A stretch of DNA of 64,000 nt from Catenulispora sp. EB89 (GCF_041261445.1 NZ_JBGCCU010000025.1:62001-126000), one strand, 5' to 3'. Positions 37,259-46,504 are shown, numbered from the stretch's first letter. Translations and numbers: made by a program. Notes: a model not told the origin generated them from the letters alone.

Positions 37259-38173
37259 TCAGCTCTGCGCCAGCCGCGTCCGCGGTCCGGCCCGCAGCAC
37301 CTGCGAGGGCAGCGTCCGGCCGACGGCGCGCTCGGCGTAGGCCGCCGTGTCCAGCAGCGCGTCCAGGTCCACGCCGGTGTCGATGCCCATGTCCTCGACC
37401 ATGTGCACCAGCTCCTCGGTGGCGATGTTGCCGGAGGCGCCGGGGGCGTAGGGGCAGCCGCCGAGGCCGCCGACCGAGGCGTCGAAGTCGGTGACGCCGA
37501 GCTGCAGCGCGGCCAGGACGTTCGCCAGGCCGGTGCCGCGGGTGTTGTGGAAGTGCAGGTTCAGCGGCTTGTCCGCGTGTGCCGAGCGGGTCTCGCCGAT
37601 CAGCCGGGTGACACGGGTCGGGGTGGCCATGCCGGTGGTGTCGCCGAAGGACAGGGAGTCGGCGCCGTGCGCGACCGCCGTGTCGACCACCCAGAGCACG
37701 CGCTCGGTGGGGACCTCGCCCTCGTACGGGCAGCCCCAGGCGGTGGAGACGATGACCTGGACCGTGGCGCCCCGGCCGTGCGCCAGGTCCATGATCGCGG
37801 CGATGTCGTCGAGGGATTCGGCGGTGCTGCGGTTCAGGTTCTTCTTGTTGTGCGTGTCCGAGGCGGAGACGACCACTTCGATCTCGTTGAAGCCGGCGTC
37901 CAGGGCCCGCTCGGCGCCCTTGAGGTTCGGCACCAGCGCCGAGTAGCGGATACCGTCGGCCCGGGTCATCTGCGCGGCGACCTCGGCGGCGTCGGCCATC
38001 TGCGGGATCGCGCGGGGGTGCACGAACGACACCGCCTCGATGCGGGAGACGCCGGTGTGGGAGAGCCGGTCGATCAGTTCGATCTTGGTTTCGGTGGAGA
38101 CCGGGTCCTCGTTCTGCAGGCCGTCGCGCGGCCCCACTTCCCGGAGCGACAACGCTGTCGGCATATCGGTCAT
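37259..38173 (-). CDS. Hydroxymethylglutaryl-CoA lyase
   Basis: This 304-aa TIM-barrel enzyme cleaves HMG-CoA into acetoacetate and acetyl-CoA, the last step of leucine breakdown. It has REVGPRDGLQNE at the N-terminus, the metal motif HFHNTRGTG and the active-site cysteine loop SVGGLGGCPYAPGASGN. It lies downstream of the cyclase gene on the same strand, near the acyl-CoA carboxylase genes, which fits branched-chain acyl-CoA metabolism. Confidence 0.94.
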   Translation of the reverse strand: MTDMPTALSLREVGPRDGLQNEDPVSTETKIELIDRLSHTGVSRIEAVSFVHPRAIPQMADAAEVAAQMTRADGIRYSALVPNLKGAERALDAGFNEIEVVVSASDTHNKKNLNRSTAESLDDIAAIMDLAHGRGATVQVIVSTAWGCPYEGEVPTERVLWVVDTAVAHGADSLSFGDTTGMATPTRVTRLIGETRSAHADKPLNLHFHNTRGTGLANVLAALQLGVTDFDASVGGLGGCPYAPGASGNIATEELVHMVEDMGIDTGVDLDALLDTAAYAERAVGRTLPSQVLRAGPRTRLAQS

Positions 38174-38268
38174 GCATATGACGCTAGCAGCGGTGTCTCA
38201 AAGTCTGGAATGTGAGGGCTGTCACCTTGGGGCGACCGGCTTGCGCTGAGCTGGCACTCAGCTGGCGC

Positions 38269-39576
38269 TCAGCCCCCGGTCAGCGCCGTCAGCGCGATCT
38301 CGCCGAGCCCGCGCACCATCCGCGTCCCGACCGGCTCCAGCGCGAACGAGGCGTCGTCGGCCAGCGCGTCGGCCAGCTCCGGGTCCACCACGATCTGGTC
38401 CGGCTCGGCCAGCGACGTCAGCCGTGCCGCCAGGTTGACCGTGGTCCCGTAGATGTCGCCGTTGCGCTGCACGACGTGCCCGTACGCCACGCCGATCCGC
38501 AGCTCGGGCACCGCCTCGGTGCGCCGCATCGAGGCCAGCAGGTCCAGCGCGATCCGCGCGGCCCGGGCCGGGGAGTCGGCGGCGAACATGATCTCGTCGC
38601 CCAGGGTCTTGATCAGCCGGCCGCCGCCGTAGGCCACGGTGTCGGCGGCGTTGGCCTCGAACACCGACACCAGCCGGGCCAGCTCCTCCTCGGTCAGCTG
38701 GCGCGAGAGCCGGGTGAAGGAGACCAGGTCGGCGAACCCGACGGCCTGCAGGCCCTCGGCGTGCTCCTGGAGCTGCTGCCGGACCCGGCCGGCGGCCGCG
38801 GCGAGCTGCCGGCGCCAGACGTAGACCAGCAGCTCCTCCAGCTCCGGCAGGACCCGGCGGCCGATCCGGTAGCCGAACTCGGCCATCTCCTCCGAGCCCA
38901 CGCCGGCCGTGTCGAAGGCATCGAACAGCACGTCGACCTGCCATTCGGCGAGCCGCGCCGTGGTCTGTCCCATGGAGCGCGCGACCTGGACCGCGAAGTC
39001 CTCGGTGAACAGCCCGCTGCGCGGCATGCCGCCGAGCCGGAGCAGGGCGTCGACGTCGGCGTCGGTGAAGGCGCGGGCCTGGCCGACGTCGGCGAAGCCC
39101 ATCGCGCGCCAGTAGCGGCGGGCCTCGTCGTAGGGGATGCCCGCGGCTTTGCAGACCTCGTAGGCGGTGTGCCGGGGGACGCCGCCGAGCAGGAGGGCTT
39201 CGAGCTCGTCGCCGTTGGCGGCCTTGCGCTTGGCGGCGCTGGAGGTGCCGGGGGTGGCGGGAGTGCCGGAGGCGCCGTTGGCTCCGCCGGCGGTGCCGTT
39301 CCGGGCGACTCCGGAGCCGCTGGCGGCGCCGGGACCGGCCACGCCGCCGATACCGCCGACGCCTCCGATGCCGCCCACGCCGGCGGCGCTGGCGGCGCCT
39401 CCGACGGCGCGGGAGCCGGAGGTCCGGGCAGCCCCGGCCGAGTCAGCCGAGTCAGCCGAGTCGGCCGAGCCAGCCGAATTGGCTGACCCAGCCGGCTCGC
39501 CCTCGGCCCGGCGCGCCCGGCCGCCGTTCTTCCCGGCCGCGTCGTGGCCACCGTCCCCCGGCACCCTGCGCGCCAT
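38269..39576 (-). CDS. cya: Class III adenylate cyclase
   Basis: This 435-aa protein has an Ala/Gly/Ser low-complexity N-terminus (to about residue 110), a helical regulatory domain and a C-terminal catalytic domain. The domain keeps the metal-binding aspartates in VSFADLVSF-like sequence and in KTLGDEIMF, and the DIYGTTVNLAARL segment with the transition-state Asn/Arg. It has no membrane helices. From memory the position matches Streptomyces cya (SCO4928), which makes cAMP for germination and development. Confidence 0.9.
   Translation of the reverse strand: MARRVPGDGGHDAAGKNGGRARRAEGEPAGSANSAGSADSADSADSAGAARTSGSRAVGGAASAAGVGGIGGVGGIGGVAGPGAASGSGVARNGTAGGANGASGTPATPGTSSAAKRKAANGDELEALLLGGVPRHTAYEVCKAAGIPYDEARRYWRAMGFADVGQARAFTDADVDALLRLGGMPRSGLFTEDFAVQVARSMGQTTARLAEWQVDVLFDAFDTAGVGSEEMAEFGYRIGRRVLPELEELLVYVWRRQLAAAAGRVRQQLQEHAEGLQAVGFADLVSFTRLSRQLTEEELARLVSVFEANAADTVAYGGGRLIKTLGDEIMFAADSPARAARIALDLLASMRRTEAVPELRIGVAYGHVVQRNGDIYGTTVNLAARLTSLAEPDQIVVDPELADALADDASFALEPVGTRMVRGLGEIALTALTGG
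39437..39490 (-). repeat. 9-bp tandem repeats in the cyclase N-terminal coding region
   Basis: The unit GCCGAGTCA (plus strand) is repeated about six times with increasing divergence. It encodes the Ser-Ala-Asp/Asn repeats in the disordered N-terminus of the cyclase. Copy number may vary between strains without shifting the frame. Confidence 0.8.
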
Positions 39577-39630
39577 CGTGTTCCGCAGCTCCTGCCCTGG
39601 TCGCCGTCGAATCGCCTGCGTCTGCTACTT

Positions 39631-40173
39631 CTACTTCTTCTTGCCGTGCTGCTCTTCGGGCTCGGCCAGCGCGGCCGTCCCGTCGGTGCCGACGTTGCTG
39701 ATCAGGTTGGTCAGCTCACGCTGCGTGGACTCCACGTGCGGGATGTCCTCCAGCTGCTCCTGGCCGTGCTCGCCGGCCGACTCCACCACCAGCGTGCCAC
39801 AGCCCAGGATGCGGTCCAGCAGGCCGTTGTGCTTGAACGACACGTCGTTGATCTTCACCAGGGGCATGTCGCGGCCCTCGCGGTGGATGAAGCCCTCGCG
39901 GATGATCAGACGCTTGTTCGTGACGATGTAGTTCTTGTTCAGCCAGATGACCCAGGGCCGGACCGTGAACACGATGATGTCGATCAGCGCCAGCGCGCCG
40001 ACCCCGATCGCTGCGACCTTCTGCGTGCTGCCGCTGGTCAGCCCGGCCGCGGCGCCGAACACGGCGACCGCGACGACCAGGTTCAGCACCGGGAGGATCA
40101 GCGCCTTCCAGTGCGGACGCAGCGCGAGGTCGATCTGCTCGCCGGGCGCCAGAAGGTGCTTGGGGTAACCCAT
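39631..40173 (-). CDS. PH-domain (YdbS-like bPH2) membrane protein
   Basis: This 180-aa protein starts at ATG 40173, with a GTG nine bases upstream as an alternative. Two membrane helices (about residues 23-45 and 50-72) precede a cytoplasmic PH-like domain (NKNYIVTNKRLIIREGF, with the characteristic K/R-L-I strand) and a Gly/Lys tail. Function is unknown; such proteins probably respond to membrane state. It lies between birA and cya. Confidence 0.85.
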   Translation of the reverse strand: MGYPKHLLAPGEQIDLALRPHWKALILPVLNLVVAVAVFGAAAGLTSGSTQKVAAIGVGALALIDIIVFTVRPWVIWLNKNYIVTNKRLIIREGFIHREGRDMPLVKINDVSFKHNGLLDRILGCGTLVVESAGEHGQEQLEDIPHVESTQRELTNLISNVGTDGTAALAEPEEQHGKKK

Positions 40174-40295
40174 TGCCGTCACTACTCCCTCAACTCCGCG
40201 CCTCCCCCCTGTGAGGAAGCGAAGGTGTCCTGTCGCCACGCATACTTGCAGACAATAGGAGCGCTTGGCAGTTACTTGCCGGTGACAGGGTCTTG

Positions 40296-41219
40296 TCACC
40301 TGAGATGAACGACATCCCCGGCCCCGAACGCGCGCTCCCCGTCGGCGTTCCGCACCAGCAGCCGGCCGTCGCCGTCGAGCCCCACAGCCTCCCCGACCAC
40401 GGGCTCCCCGCCGGGCAGCTCCACCCGCACCCGCCGCCCGAAAGTCGCGCACGAAGCGGCGTAGGCGGAGAGCAGCCCCGAGGCCATCGGGTCGCCCCCG
40501 GTGACGCTCCAGTCCGTGTACCAGCGCTCGAGCTCGCGCAGGATCGCGCGCAGCAGCGTGTCGCGATCGGCGGCCTTGGCGTTCTCCAGCAGCAGCGAGG
40601 TCGCGTGCGGCGCCGGCAGCTCATCGCGGCGCAACGAGACGTTGAGGCCGAGCCCCACGACCGCGGCCGCGCCACCCGGAGTCTCGACGCGCTCGACGAG
40701 GATGCCGCCGAGCTTTCGGGCGGCGCCGTAGGCGGTGTCCTTACTACTGTCGGTTTCATTGGGGGCGTCGGATCCATCGGGACCATCGTCGTCATCCACC
40801 ACGATCAGATCGTTCGGCCACTTCAACCGCACCGGAACATCACTGACCGCGTCCACAGCCGTCCGCACCGCGGTCCCAGCCAGCAACGGCAACCACCCCC
40901 ACCGCGTCGGAGGCACATCATCCGGCCGGAGCAACACCGACAGGAACAACCCCGACCGCGCCGGCGCCGTCCACGTCCGCCCCAACCGCCCCCGCCCGGC
41001 ACTCTGCGCCTCGGCGACGAGGACGTACCCCTCCGCCTTCCCAGCCCGCGCCGCCTCGGCCACGTCCGCGTTGGTGGACCCGGTCTCCCGCACCACTTCG
41101 ACGCGCCTCCACAGGCCGCCGGGGCGGACGACCGCCTTGTTCACTGCCAGCTCGCGCAGGGGTGGGCGGTCCAAATCATCGTAAGGCGATTGACGTCCGT
41201 CATCCTCTGCGCCGGTCAT
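40296..41219 (-). CDS. birA: Biotin-[acyl-CoA carboxylase] ligase
   Basis: The 307-aa protein activates biotin to biotinyl-AMP and transfers it to the AMKM lysine of carboxylase subunits such as AccA2. It has the ETGSTN segment, the biotinyl-AMP loop GRGRLGRTW, KWPNDL, KLGGILVE and VGLGLNV. No N-terminal DNA-binding domain is present, so it is the monofunctional type. Its ATG overlaps the stop of an inserted tnpB (ATGA), an odd junction: birA translation may now depend partly on tnpB. Confidence 0.94.
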   Translation of the reverse strand: MTGAEDDGRQSPYDDLDRPPLRELAVNKAVVRPGGLWRRVEVVRETGSTNADVAEAARAGKAEGYVLVAEAQSAGRGRLGRTWTAPARSGLFLSVLLRPDDVPPTRWGWLPLLAGTAVRTAVDAVSDVPVRLKWPNDLIVVDDDDGPDGSDAPNETDSSKDTAYGAARKLGGILVERVETPGGAAAVVGLGLNVSLRRDELPAPHATSLLLENAKAADRDTLLRAILRELERWYTDWSVTGGDPMASGLLSAYAASCATFGRRVRVELPGGEPVVGEAVGLDGDGRLLVRNADGERAFGAGDVVHLR

Positions 41220-42421
41220 GTCAGAACTCCTTCGCTTCGGTCGGTTCCTGCTTCATCGACGGCTGCCGGAACGCGTTCCGGTCTTACGCCCTCTCCACAG
41301 GCGTTTAGCCTCTCCCGGCGTCCCAGGGCGAGGATGTTGCGGGCAGCGTTCACATCACGATCATGACGCATTCCGCACGACGGGCAGTCCCATTCGCGGA
41401 TACGGAGCGTTATGCGCTCGACGCGAGTGCCACAGCACGAGCAGGTCTTCGTGGTCGGTGCGAACCGGTCGATCTTGGTGAACTCACGGCCGTACAACGC
41501 TGCCTTGTACTCCAGCATGTCCACGAACTGGGTCCAGCCGGCGTCATGGATCGATTTCGCCAGCCTGGTCCGCCCGAGAGCCGCCACGGCCAAGTCCTCC
41601 ACGAACACCGCTTGGTTTTCGCGGATGACGCGGGTGGACTCTTGGTGATGCCAGTCGCGGCGCCTGTCGGCGACCTTTGCGTGCTGTCGCGCCAGCTTCA
41701 GTCTGGCCTTCTGCCGGTTCGCAGAGCCTTTCTCCTTACGAGACAACTCTCGGTGTAGGCGTTTGAGCTTTCGCTGTGCCCGCCGGAGGAACCGCGGAGT
41801 CGCGATCTTGTCTCCGGCAGATGTCACGCCGAAATGGGTGAGGCCCAGGTCGATGCCACATTCGACGTCGGTACGGGGCAACGGTTGTTCCGCGACCTCG
41901 ACCACGAACGACGCCCAGTAGCGATGGGCCGCATCGCGCACGACCGTCACAGATGATGGCTCGGCGGGTAGCTTCCTTGACCAAACGACCTCGATGTTGC
42001 CAACTTTGGCGACGTAGAGCTTGCCATTGTTCCGAATGGTGAAGCCGTTCGACGTCAGCCGAATTGCCTGTCGTGCGTCACGTTTGGACTTGAAGCGCGG
42101 AAGGCCGACCGCCGGTCCGCGCCGCTCGGCCCGCCCTGACGCGAAATACGCTCGGTATGCGCAGTTCAGGTCGCGGAGCGACTGGACCAAGACGACTGAT
42201 GACACCTCAGACAGCCAGGCTCTTTCCGGTGTCCGCTTAGCCAGCGTGGTCACGCGCTTCTGGAGCTCACCGTCGTCGATGAACCCCTGCCCCGCCGCGA
42301 ACGCCTCCTGTCGCAGCCGTAGGCCGTCGTTGTACACGACCCGCGCACACCCGAATGCCCGGGCAAGCGCATCGCGCTGCAGGGCGTCCGGATACAGGCG
42401 GTACCTGTAGCGCAACAACAT
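41216..42421 (-). CDS. tnpB: TnpB-type RNA-guided nuclease (IS200/IS605 OrfB), intact
   Basis: This 401-aa protein starts at ATG 42421 ([11 protein letters not shown]). It retains every RuvC-like element: [13 protein letters not shown] (Asp), [12 protein letters not shown] (Glu), [11 protein letters not shown] (Asp) and a four-cysteine zinc finger (CSCCG, CPSCG). No tnpA accompanies it. The gene is less GC-rich than its neighbours. Its guide-RNA scaffold is expected to overlap its 3' end, next to birA. It belongs to a subgroup different from the disrupted TnpB at 6-7.5 kb. It separates birA from the promoter region it may once have shared with pccB. Confidence 0.92.
   Translation of the reverse strand: MLLRYRYRLYPDALQRDALARAFGCARVVYNDGLRLRQEAFAAGQGFIDDGELQKRVTTLAKRTPERAWLSEVSSVVLVQSLRDLNCAYRAYFASGRAERRGPAVGLPRFKSKRDARQAIRLTSNGFTIRNNGKLYVAKVGNIEVVWSRKLPAEPSSVTVVRDAAHRYWASFVVEVAEQPLPRTDVECGIDLGLTHFGVTSAGDKIATPRFLRRAQRKLKRLHRELSRKEKGSANRQKARLKLARQHAKVADRRRDWHHQESTRVIRENQAVFVEDLAVAALGRTRLAKSIHDAGWTQFVDMLEYKAALYGREFTKIDRFAPTTKTCSCCGTRVERITLRIREWDCPSCGMRHDRDVNAARNILALGRRERLNACGEGVRPERVPAAVDEAGTDRSEGVLT
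41266..41281. repeat. Perfect 16-bp palindrome in the 3' end of the intact tnpB
   Basis: CCGGAACGCGTTCCGG reads identically on both strands. It lies 48-65 bp before the tnpB stop, and the nearby GAAGCAGGAACC stretch is a sequence I associate with right ends of actinobacterial OrfB elements. It is likely a stem of the omega (guide) RNA scaffold or part of the right end. Confidence 0.55.
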
Positions 42422-42570
42422 GTGACCGATGTTATGGATGTCCGGCGCGCCCGCGCCGAACACACGCGCGACGACAACCCGAACGAGTGATCGACTACCG
42501 ACTCGCAGGCGACCCGTGCGTGTGGACAGAATCACGGTCCGCCGCCCAAGGCATCGTGCCTGATACGCAT

Positions 42571-42576
42571 TACAGT
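42571..42576 (+). promoter_or_regulatory. Candidate minus-10 element for leaderless pccB
   Basis: TACAGT ends six bases before GTG 42583, and no ribosome binding site is visible. This is the geometry of leaderless transcripts common in actinobacteria. The tnpB insertion at 42.4 kb lies just upstream and could have changed the minus-35 region. Confidence 0.35.
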
Positions 42577-42582
42577 GACCAC

Positions 42583-44175
42583 GTGACCGACGCCGAAGCC
42601 CCCTCAAACGACGCACCCCACACCACGGCGGGCAAGCTCGCGGAACTCCGATCCCGCCTCGACACGGCGATCCACGCCGGCAACGAGCGTGCGGTGGAGA
42701 AGCAGCACGCCAAGGGGAGGATGACGGCCCGCGAGCGGATCGAGTATCTGCTCGACGACGGCTCCTTCATGGAACTGGACGAGCTGGCGGTGCACCGCTC
42801 GGCGCGCTTCGGGATGGAGCGGAACCGGCCGTACACCGATGGTGTGGTCACCGGGTTCGGGACCGTGGACGGCCGGCAGGTGTGCGTGTTCTCGCAGGAC
42901 GTCACGCTCTTCGGCGGGGCGCTCGGCGAGGTCTACGGCGAGAAGATCGTCAAGGTGCTGGACCTGGCGCTCAAGCTCGGGTGCCCGATCGTGGGGATCA
43001 ATGAGGGCGGCGGCGCGCGGATCCAGGAGGGTGTCGTCTCGCTCGGGCTCTACGGCGAGATCTTCCGGCGCAATGTGCTGGCCTCCGGTGTCATCCCGCA
43101 GATCTCGCTGATCATGGGTGCGGCGGCCGGCGGGCACGTCTACTCCCCGGCGCTGACCGACTTCGTGGTGATGGTCGACCAGACCTCGCAGATGTTCATC
43201 ACCGGCCCCGACGTCATCAAGACCGTCACCGGCGAGGACGTCTCGATGGAGGACCTCGGCGGTGCCCGGACGCACAACACCAAGTCCGGCAACGCGCACT
43301 ACATGGGCGCCGACGAGAAGGACGCCATCGACTACGTCAAGGGCCTGCTGTCCTTCCTGCCGAGCAACAACCTCGAGGACGCCCCCGAGTACGACGTCGC
43401 CGCCGACCTGGAGATCACGGCCGAGGACCGGGAGTTGGACACGCTGGTGCCGGACTCGGCGAACCAGCCCTACGACATCCACCGGGTCATCGAGCACGTG
43501 CTGGACGACGCCGACTTCCTGGAAGTCCAGTCCCTGTTCGCGCCGAACATCGTCGTCGGCTTCGGCCGGGTCGAGGGCCGTACCGTCGGCATCGTCGCCA
43601 ACCAGCCGATGCAGCTGGCCGGCTGCCTGGACATCGACGCCTCCGAGAAGGCCGCGCGCTTCGTCCGCACCTGCGACGCCTTCAACGTCCCGGTCCTCAC
43701 CTTCGTCGACGTCCCGGGCTTCCTCCCGGGCACCGACCAGGAGTGGAACGGCATCATCCGCCGCGGCGCGAAGCTGATCTACGCCTACGCCGAGGCCACG
43801 GTGCCGCTGCTGACCATCATCACCCGCAAGGCCTTCGGCGGCGCCTACGACGTCATGGGCAGCAAGCACCTCGGCGCCGACCTGAACGTCGCCTGGCCCA
43901 CCGCGCAGATCGCGGTGATGGGCGCGCAGGGCGCGGTGAACATCCTGTACCGCAAGGAGCTGGCGGCGGCCGAGGACCCCGCCGCCGAGCGTGCGCGGCT
44001 CATCCAGGAGTACGAGGACGAGCTCCTGAACCCCTACGACGCGGCCGAGCGCGGCTACGTCGACTCGGTGATCGAGCCGTCGCAGACCCGCACCTACGTG
44101 GTCAAGGCGTTGCGCGCACTGCGTTCCAAGCGCGAGACGCTGCCGCCGAAGAAGCACGGGAACATCCCGCTGTGA
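42583..44175 (+). CDS. pccB: Propionyl-CoA carboxylase carboxyltransferase beta subunit
   Basis: The 530-aa beta subunit transfers carboxyl from biotin on AccA2 to propionyl-CoA. It has two crotonase-like halves with the glycine-rich oxyanion segments [20 protein letters not shown] and (C-terminal) [21 protein letters not shown] and [17 protein letters not shown] 42583 is the start. Its stop overlaps the start of the epsilon subunit. It supplies methylmalonyl-CoA for fatty acid and polyketide synthesis. Confidence 0.95.
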   Translation: MTDAEAPSNDAPHTTAGKLAELRSRLDTAIHAGNERAVEKQHAKGRMTARERIEYLLDDGSFMELDELAVHRSARFGMERNRPYTDGVVTGFGTVDGRQVCVFSQDVTLFGGALGEVYGEKIVKVLDLALKLGCPIVGINEGGGARIQEGVVSLGLYGEIFRRNVLASGVIPQISLIMGAAAGGHVYSPALTDFVVMVDQTSQMFITGPDVIKTVTGEDVSMEDLGGARTHNTKSGNAHYMGADEKDAIDYVKGLLSFLPSNNLEDAPEYDVAADLEITAEDRELDTLVPDSANQPYDIHRVIEHVLDDADFLEVQSLFAPNIVVGFGRVEGRTVGIVANQPMQLAGCLDIDASEKAARFVRTCDAFNVPVLTFVDVPGFLPGTDQEWNGIIRRGAKLIYAYAEATVPLLTIITRKAFGGAYDVMGSKHLGADLNVAWPTAQIAVMGAQGAVNILYRKELAAAEDPAAERARLIQEYEDELLNPYDAAERGYVDSVIEPSQTRTYVVKALRALRSKRETLPPKKHGNIPL

Positions 44176-44432
44176 GCGGCGCGGAGCAGGGTGGCGGAGT
44201 GCGGGCCGTACCCGAAGTCAAAGTCCTGCACGGCAATCCCACGGCCGAGGAAGTCGCCGTGGTGGTCGCCGTCGTCGCCGCGGCCGTCGCCGGTGCGGCG
44301 TCACGATCGAGTAACGACGGCAGCGGAGCCCGTCCGCGCAGCGGTTGGATGGCGCGGGAGCGGAACGTGCGCGCGCCGTTGCACCCCGGTCCCGGCGGAT
44401 GGCGCGCCTCGGCGTTCCCTCAAGCACGCTGA
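44172..44432 (+). CDS. pccE: Acyl-CoA carboxylase epsilon subunit
   Basis: This 86-aa protein starts at GTG 44172, overlapping the pccB stop (GTGA). It has the hallmark [19 protein letters not shown] helix and a C-terminal [10 protein letters not shown] segment of actinobacterial AccE/PccE subunits. These bind the carboxyltransferase and stimulate the complex. The intervening stretch is short and low in conservation. Confidence 0.9.
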   Translation: MSGAEQGGGVRAVPEVKVLHGNPTAEEVAVVVAVVAAAVAGAASRSSNDGSGARPRSGWMARERNVRAPLHPGPGGWRASAFPQAR

Positions 44433-44531
44433 GTGAGACGTCTGGCATCCCTGCGGCATACACCCCAGGGAGTAGTCGGGGAAGATCACGTCATCTGTAG
44501 GGGGATTCCCAGATTCCGCCTTAAGTCTCAT

Positions 44532-44549
44532 CCGGTCCGTCGGGACCGG
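44532..44549. terminator. Hairpin after pccB-pccE
   Basis: CCGGTCC and GGACCGG form a 7-bp stem with a GTCG loop, about 100 bp beyond the pccE stop and just before a promoter for the lipoprotein gene. It is a modest terminator candidate. Confidence 0.4.
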
Positions 44550-44558
44550 CGAGTACAG

Positions 44559-44587
44559 TTGACAGTGTTAGAAGAAAAGTTGTAGCT
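44559..44587 (+). promoter_or_regulatory. Promoter of the lipoprotein gene
   Basis: TTGACA at 44559-44564 and GTAGCT at 44582-44587 are separated by 17 bp, close to the vegetative SigA (HrdB) consensus. A GGGG-rich ribosome site and ATG 44612 follow. Confidence 0.6.
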
Positions 44588-44611
44588 CCGCAAAGTGGGG
44601 GGTACCCAGCA

Positions 44612-45733
44612 ATGCCAACGACGACGTCCATATCCACAAAGCGCCGCTCGATCCGCGCGCTGACGATGACGATCGCTGTCGGCGCCGTCGCCGGGCTCTC
44701 GCTGTCCGCGTGCTCCTCCTCGGGGAGCACCGACAGCGCGAATACCACCGGCAAGACGCCCACTGAGGCGCTGGCTGCCGCGGTGCACAACATCTCCAAC
44801 GGCAACGCCGAGTCCTTCCAGCTCTCGCTGAAGCCGGACGACGCGATGATCGCGGCCCTGAACAAGGACAGCAGCGACCCGCAGTCCGCGGCGATCGCCA
44901 AGAGCCTGTTCGGCAACGGCGGCATCGTCGTGAAGTTCACGGCCAGCTCCGACAAGCCGCTGAAGGACCTCAAGACCGGCGAGAGCCCGAACGTCGAGTT
45001 CGACCTGACCGCCGGCGGCACCGACCTGGTCGACGTGCGCAGCGTGGGCGGGGCGCTGTACGCGAAGCTCAACGTGCCGCAGTTCCTGCAGCTGTCCGGC
45101 AAGTCCGCGTCCTCGCTGAACAGCCAGCTCGGCCAGGTGCCGCCGGACTTCCAGGCGCCGCTGCAGGCCCTGATGGCCGGCAAGTGGATCGGCGTCAGCG
45201 CCTCGGACCTGAAGGGTCTGGAGCAGATGCTGCAGAGCTTCGGCGGGAGTGCCGGCGACCTCGGCTCCACGCCGACCTCCTCCTCCAGCGGCCCCGGCTC
45301 CCAGATGCTGTCCGGCCTGGAGACCGCGCTGATGAAGGCCCTGACCCAGGACGCCAACGTCACCGACAAGGGCAGCGGCCACTACGCGGTCAGCGGCAAG
45401 GTCAAGGTCATCGGCCAGGACGTGCTGCAGGCGATCGGCCCGGTGCTGAACACCGTGCCCGGCAAGTCGAAGACCGACATCGACAAGCTGCGCGAGGGCC
45501 TGAACAACGTGCCGGACAGTGAGAACGTCACGTTCGACATCTGGGTCAAGAGCGGGCAGATCAGCGAGCTGCAGGTGGACCTCGCGCAGTTCCTGCCGGC
45601 GGCCAAGACCGGCGGCGGCCACCTGCCGGTGGACGCGAAGTTCACGCAGAGCGCGAGCAGCGTCAGCGCGCCGAGCGACGTGACGAACGTCGACGTGCAG
45701 AAGCTGCTGTCCTCGTTCGGCAGCGGCCTGTAA
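44612..45733 (+). CDS. LppX/LprG-like lipoprotein
   Basis: The 373-aa product has a lipoprotein signal (LSLSAC lipobox, Cys at about residue 34), then a Ser/Thr linker and a repeated alpha/beta body. Segments such as VEFDLTAGGTDLVDVRSVGGALYAK and HYAVSGKVKVIG are similar to LppX_LprAFG-type lipid-carrier folds. It is probably an extracytoplasmic binding or transport lipoprotein. No operon partner lies within 100 bp; a hairpin follows. Confidence 0.75.
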   Translation: MPTTTSISTKRRSIRALTMTIAVGAVAGLSLSACSSSGSTDSANTTGKTPTEALAAAVHNISNGNAESFQLSLKPDDAMIAALNKDSSDPQSAAIAKSLFGNGGIVVKFTASSDKPLKDLKTGESPNVEFDLTAGGTDLVDVRSVGGALYAKLNVPQFLQLSGKSASSLNSQLGQVPPDFQAPLQALMAGKWIGVSASDLKGLEQMLQSFGGSAGDLGSTPTSSSSGPGSQMLSGLETALMKALTQDANVTDKGSGHYAVSGKVKVIGQDVLQAIGPVLNTVPGKSKTDIDKLREGLNNVPDSENVTFDIWVKSGQISELQVDLAQFLPAAKTGGGHLPVDAKFTQSASSVSAPSDVTNVDVQKLLSSFGSGL

Positions 45734-45773
45734 GTCTGGGCGGTTTGTTGCGTAGGCCGGCCTGAGCAAGCAT

Positions 45774-45809
45774 CGACGGCGGGGAGTCCTGACGGGCTCC
45801 CCGCCGTCG
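45774..45809. terminator. 13-bp hairpin between the lipoprotein and maf genes
   Basis: CGACGGCGGGGAG pairs with CTCCCCGCCGTCG around a 10-base loop, with T-rich sequence on the plus-strand side. It lies between convergent genes and should act in both directions. Confidence 0.85.
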
Positions 45810-45821
45810 TGTCGTCTCATT

Positions 45822-46460
45822 TCATTCCGCCGCGGCGTCGGCGCTCCAGTAAGCGGTGTAGTTCAGCCCCAGATCGGCCATCAGCTTGCGCAGCAACGGC
45901 TTCGACAGCCCGATCACGTTCGAGTGGTCGCCCTCGATCCGGTCCACGAAGGCGCCGCCGAGCCCGTCGATGGTGAACGCCCCGGCCACCCGCTCCGGTT
46001 CGCCGGTGGCGACGTAGGCCATGATCTCCTCGTCGCTGGGCTCCCCGAAGTGCACGACGGTCGCGGCGACCTCGCCGGTCTCCTTGCCGGTCGCGCGGTC
46101 GACCAGCCAGTGCCCGGTGAGCAGGACGCCGGAGCGGCCGCGCATCGCGTACCAGCGGGCCACCGCCTCCTCCGGGGTGTCCGGCTTGCCGAGCGGACGG
46201 CCCTCGAACTCCAGGACCGAGTCGCAGCCGACGACCAGGGCGCCGTCGGTCTCCGGGAGCGCGGCGACGGCGCGGGTCTTGGCCTGGGCCAGCGCGAGGG
46301 CGACCGCGCGGGGGGTGGCGTCCGGGCCGAGGGCTTCCTCGACGGCGTCCTCGTCCACGCCGCTGACCAGGACGCGGGGATCGAAGCCGGCGTTGCGCAG
46401 CAGCGTCAGCCGGGCGGGGGAGGCGGAGGCCAGGACGATCGGAGGCGGGGTTGTGGACAT
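45822..46460 (-). CDS. maf: Maf-like nucleotide pyrophosphatase
   Basis: This 212-aa protein belongs to the Maf/Ham1-related house-cleaning pyrophosphatases that hydrolyse non-canonical or modified NTPs. It has the N-terminal [17 protein letters not shown] loop, the [18 protein letters not shown] segment and [12 protein letters not shown]. Older names call it a septum formation inhibitor. It follows the membrane-protein gene on the same strand by 44 bp. Confidence 0.9.
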   Translation of the reverse strand: MSTTPPPIVLASASPARLTLLRNAGFDPRVLVSGVDEDAVEEALGPDATPRAVALALAQAKTRAVAALPETDGALVVGCDSVLEFEGRPLGKPDTPEEAVARWYAMRGRSGVLLTGHWLVDRATGKETGEVAATVVHFGEPSDEEIMAYVATGEPERVAGAFTIDGLGGAFVDRIEGDHSNVIGLSKPLLRKLMADLGLNYTAYWSADAAAE

Positions 46461-46504
46461 GCCCCGACTCTAACCGGGCCGCCGGGAACAGCTCCGGGGC
46501 GCCG

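Noticed and set aside
37198-37265. GGCTCAGCTC repeats after the antitoxin-like gene
   Set aside because: They are only a few short imperfect copies without palindromic structure; I cannot assign a role.
42355-42583. Longer N-terminus for pccB starting at 42355
   Set aside because: The extra residues lie in the tnpB left flank, are Arg/Cys-rich and unlike any carboxyltransferase. GTG 42583 gives the expected N-terminus.
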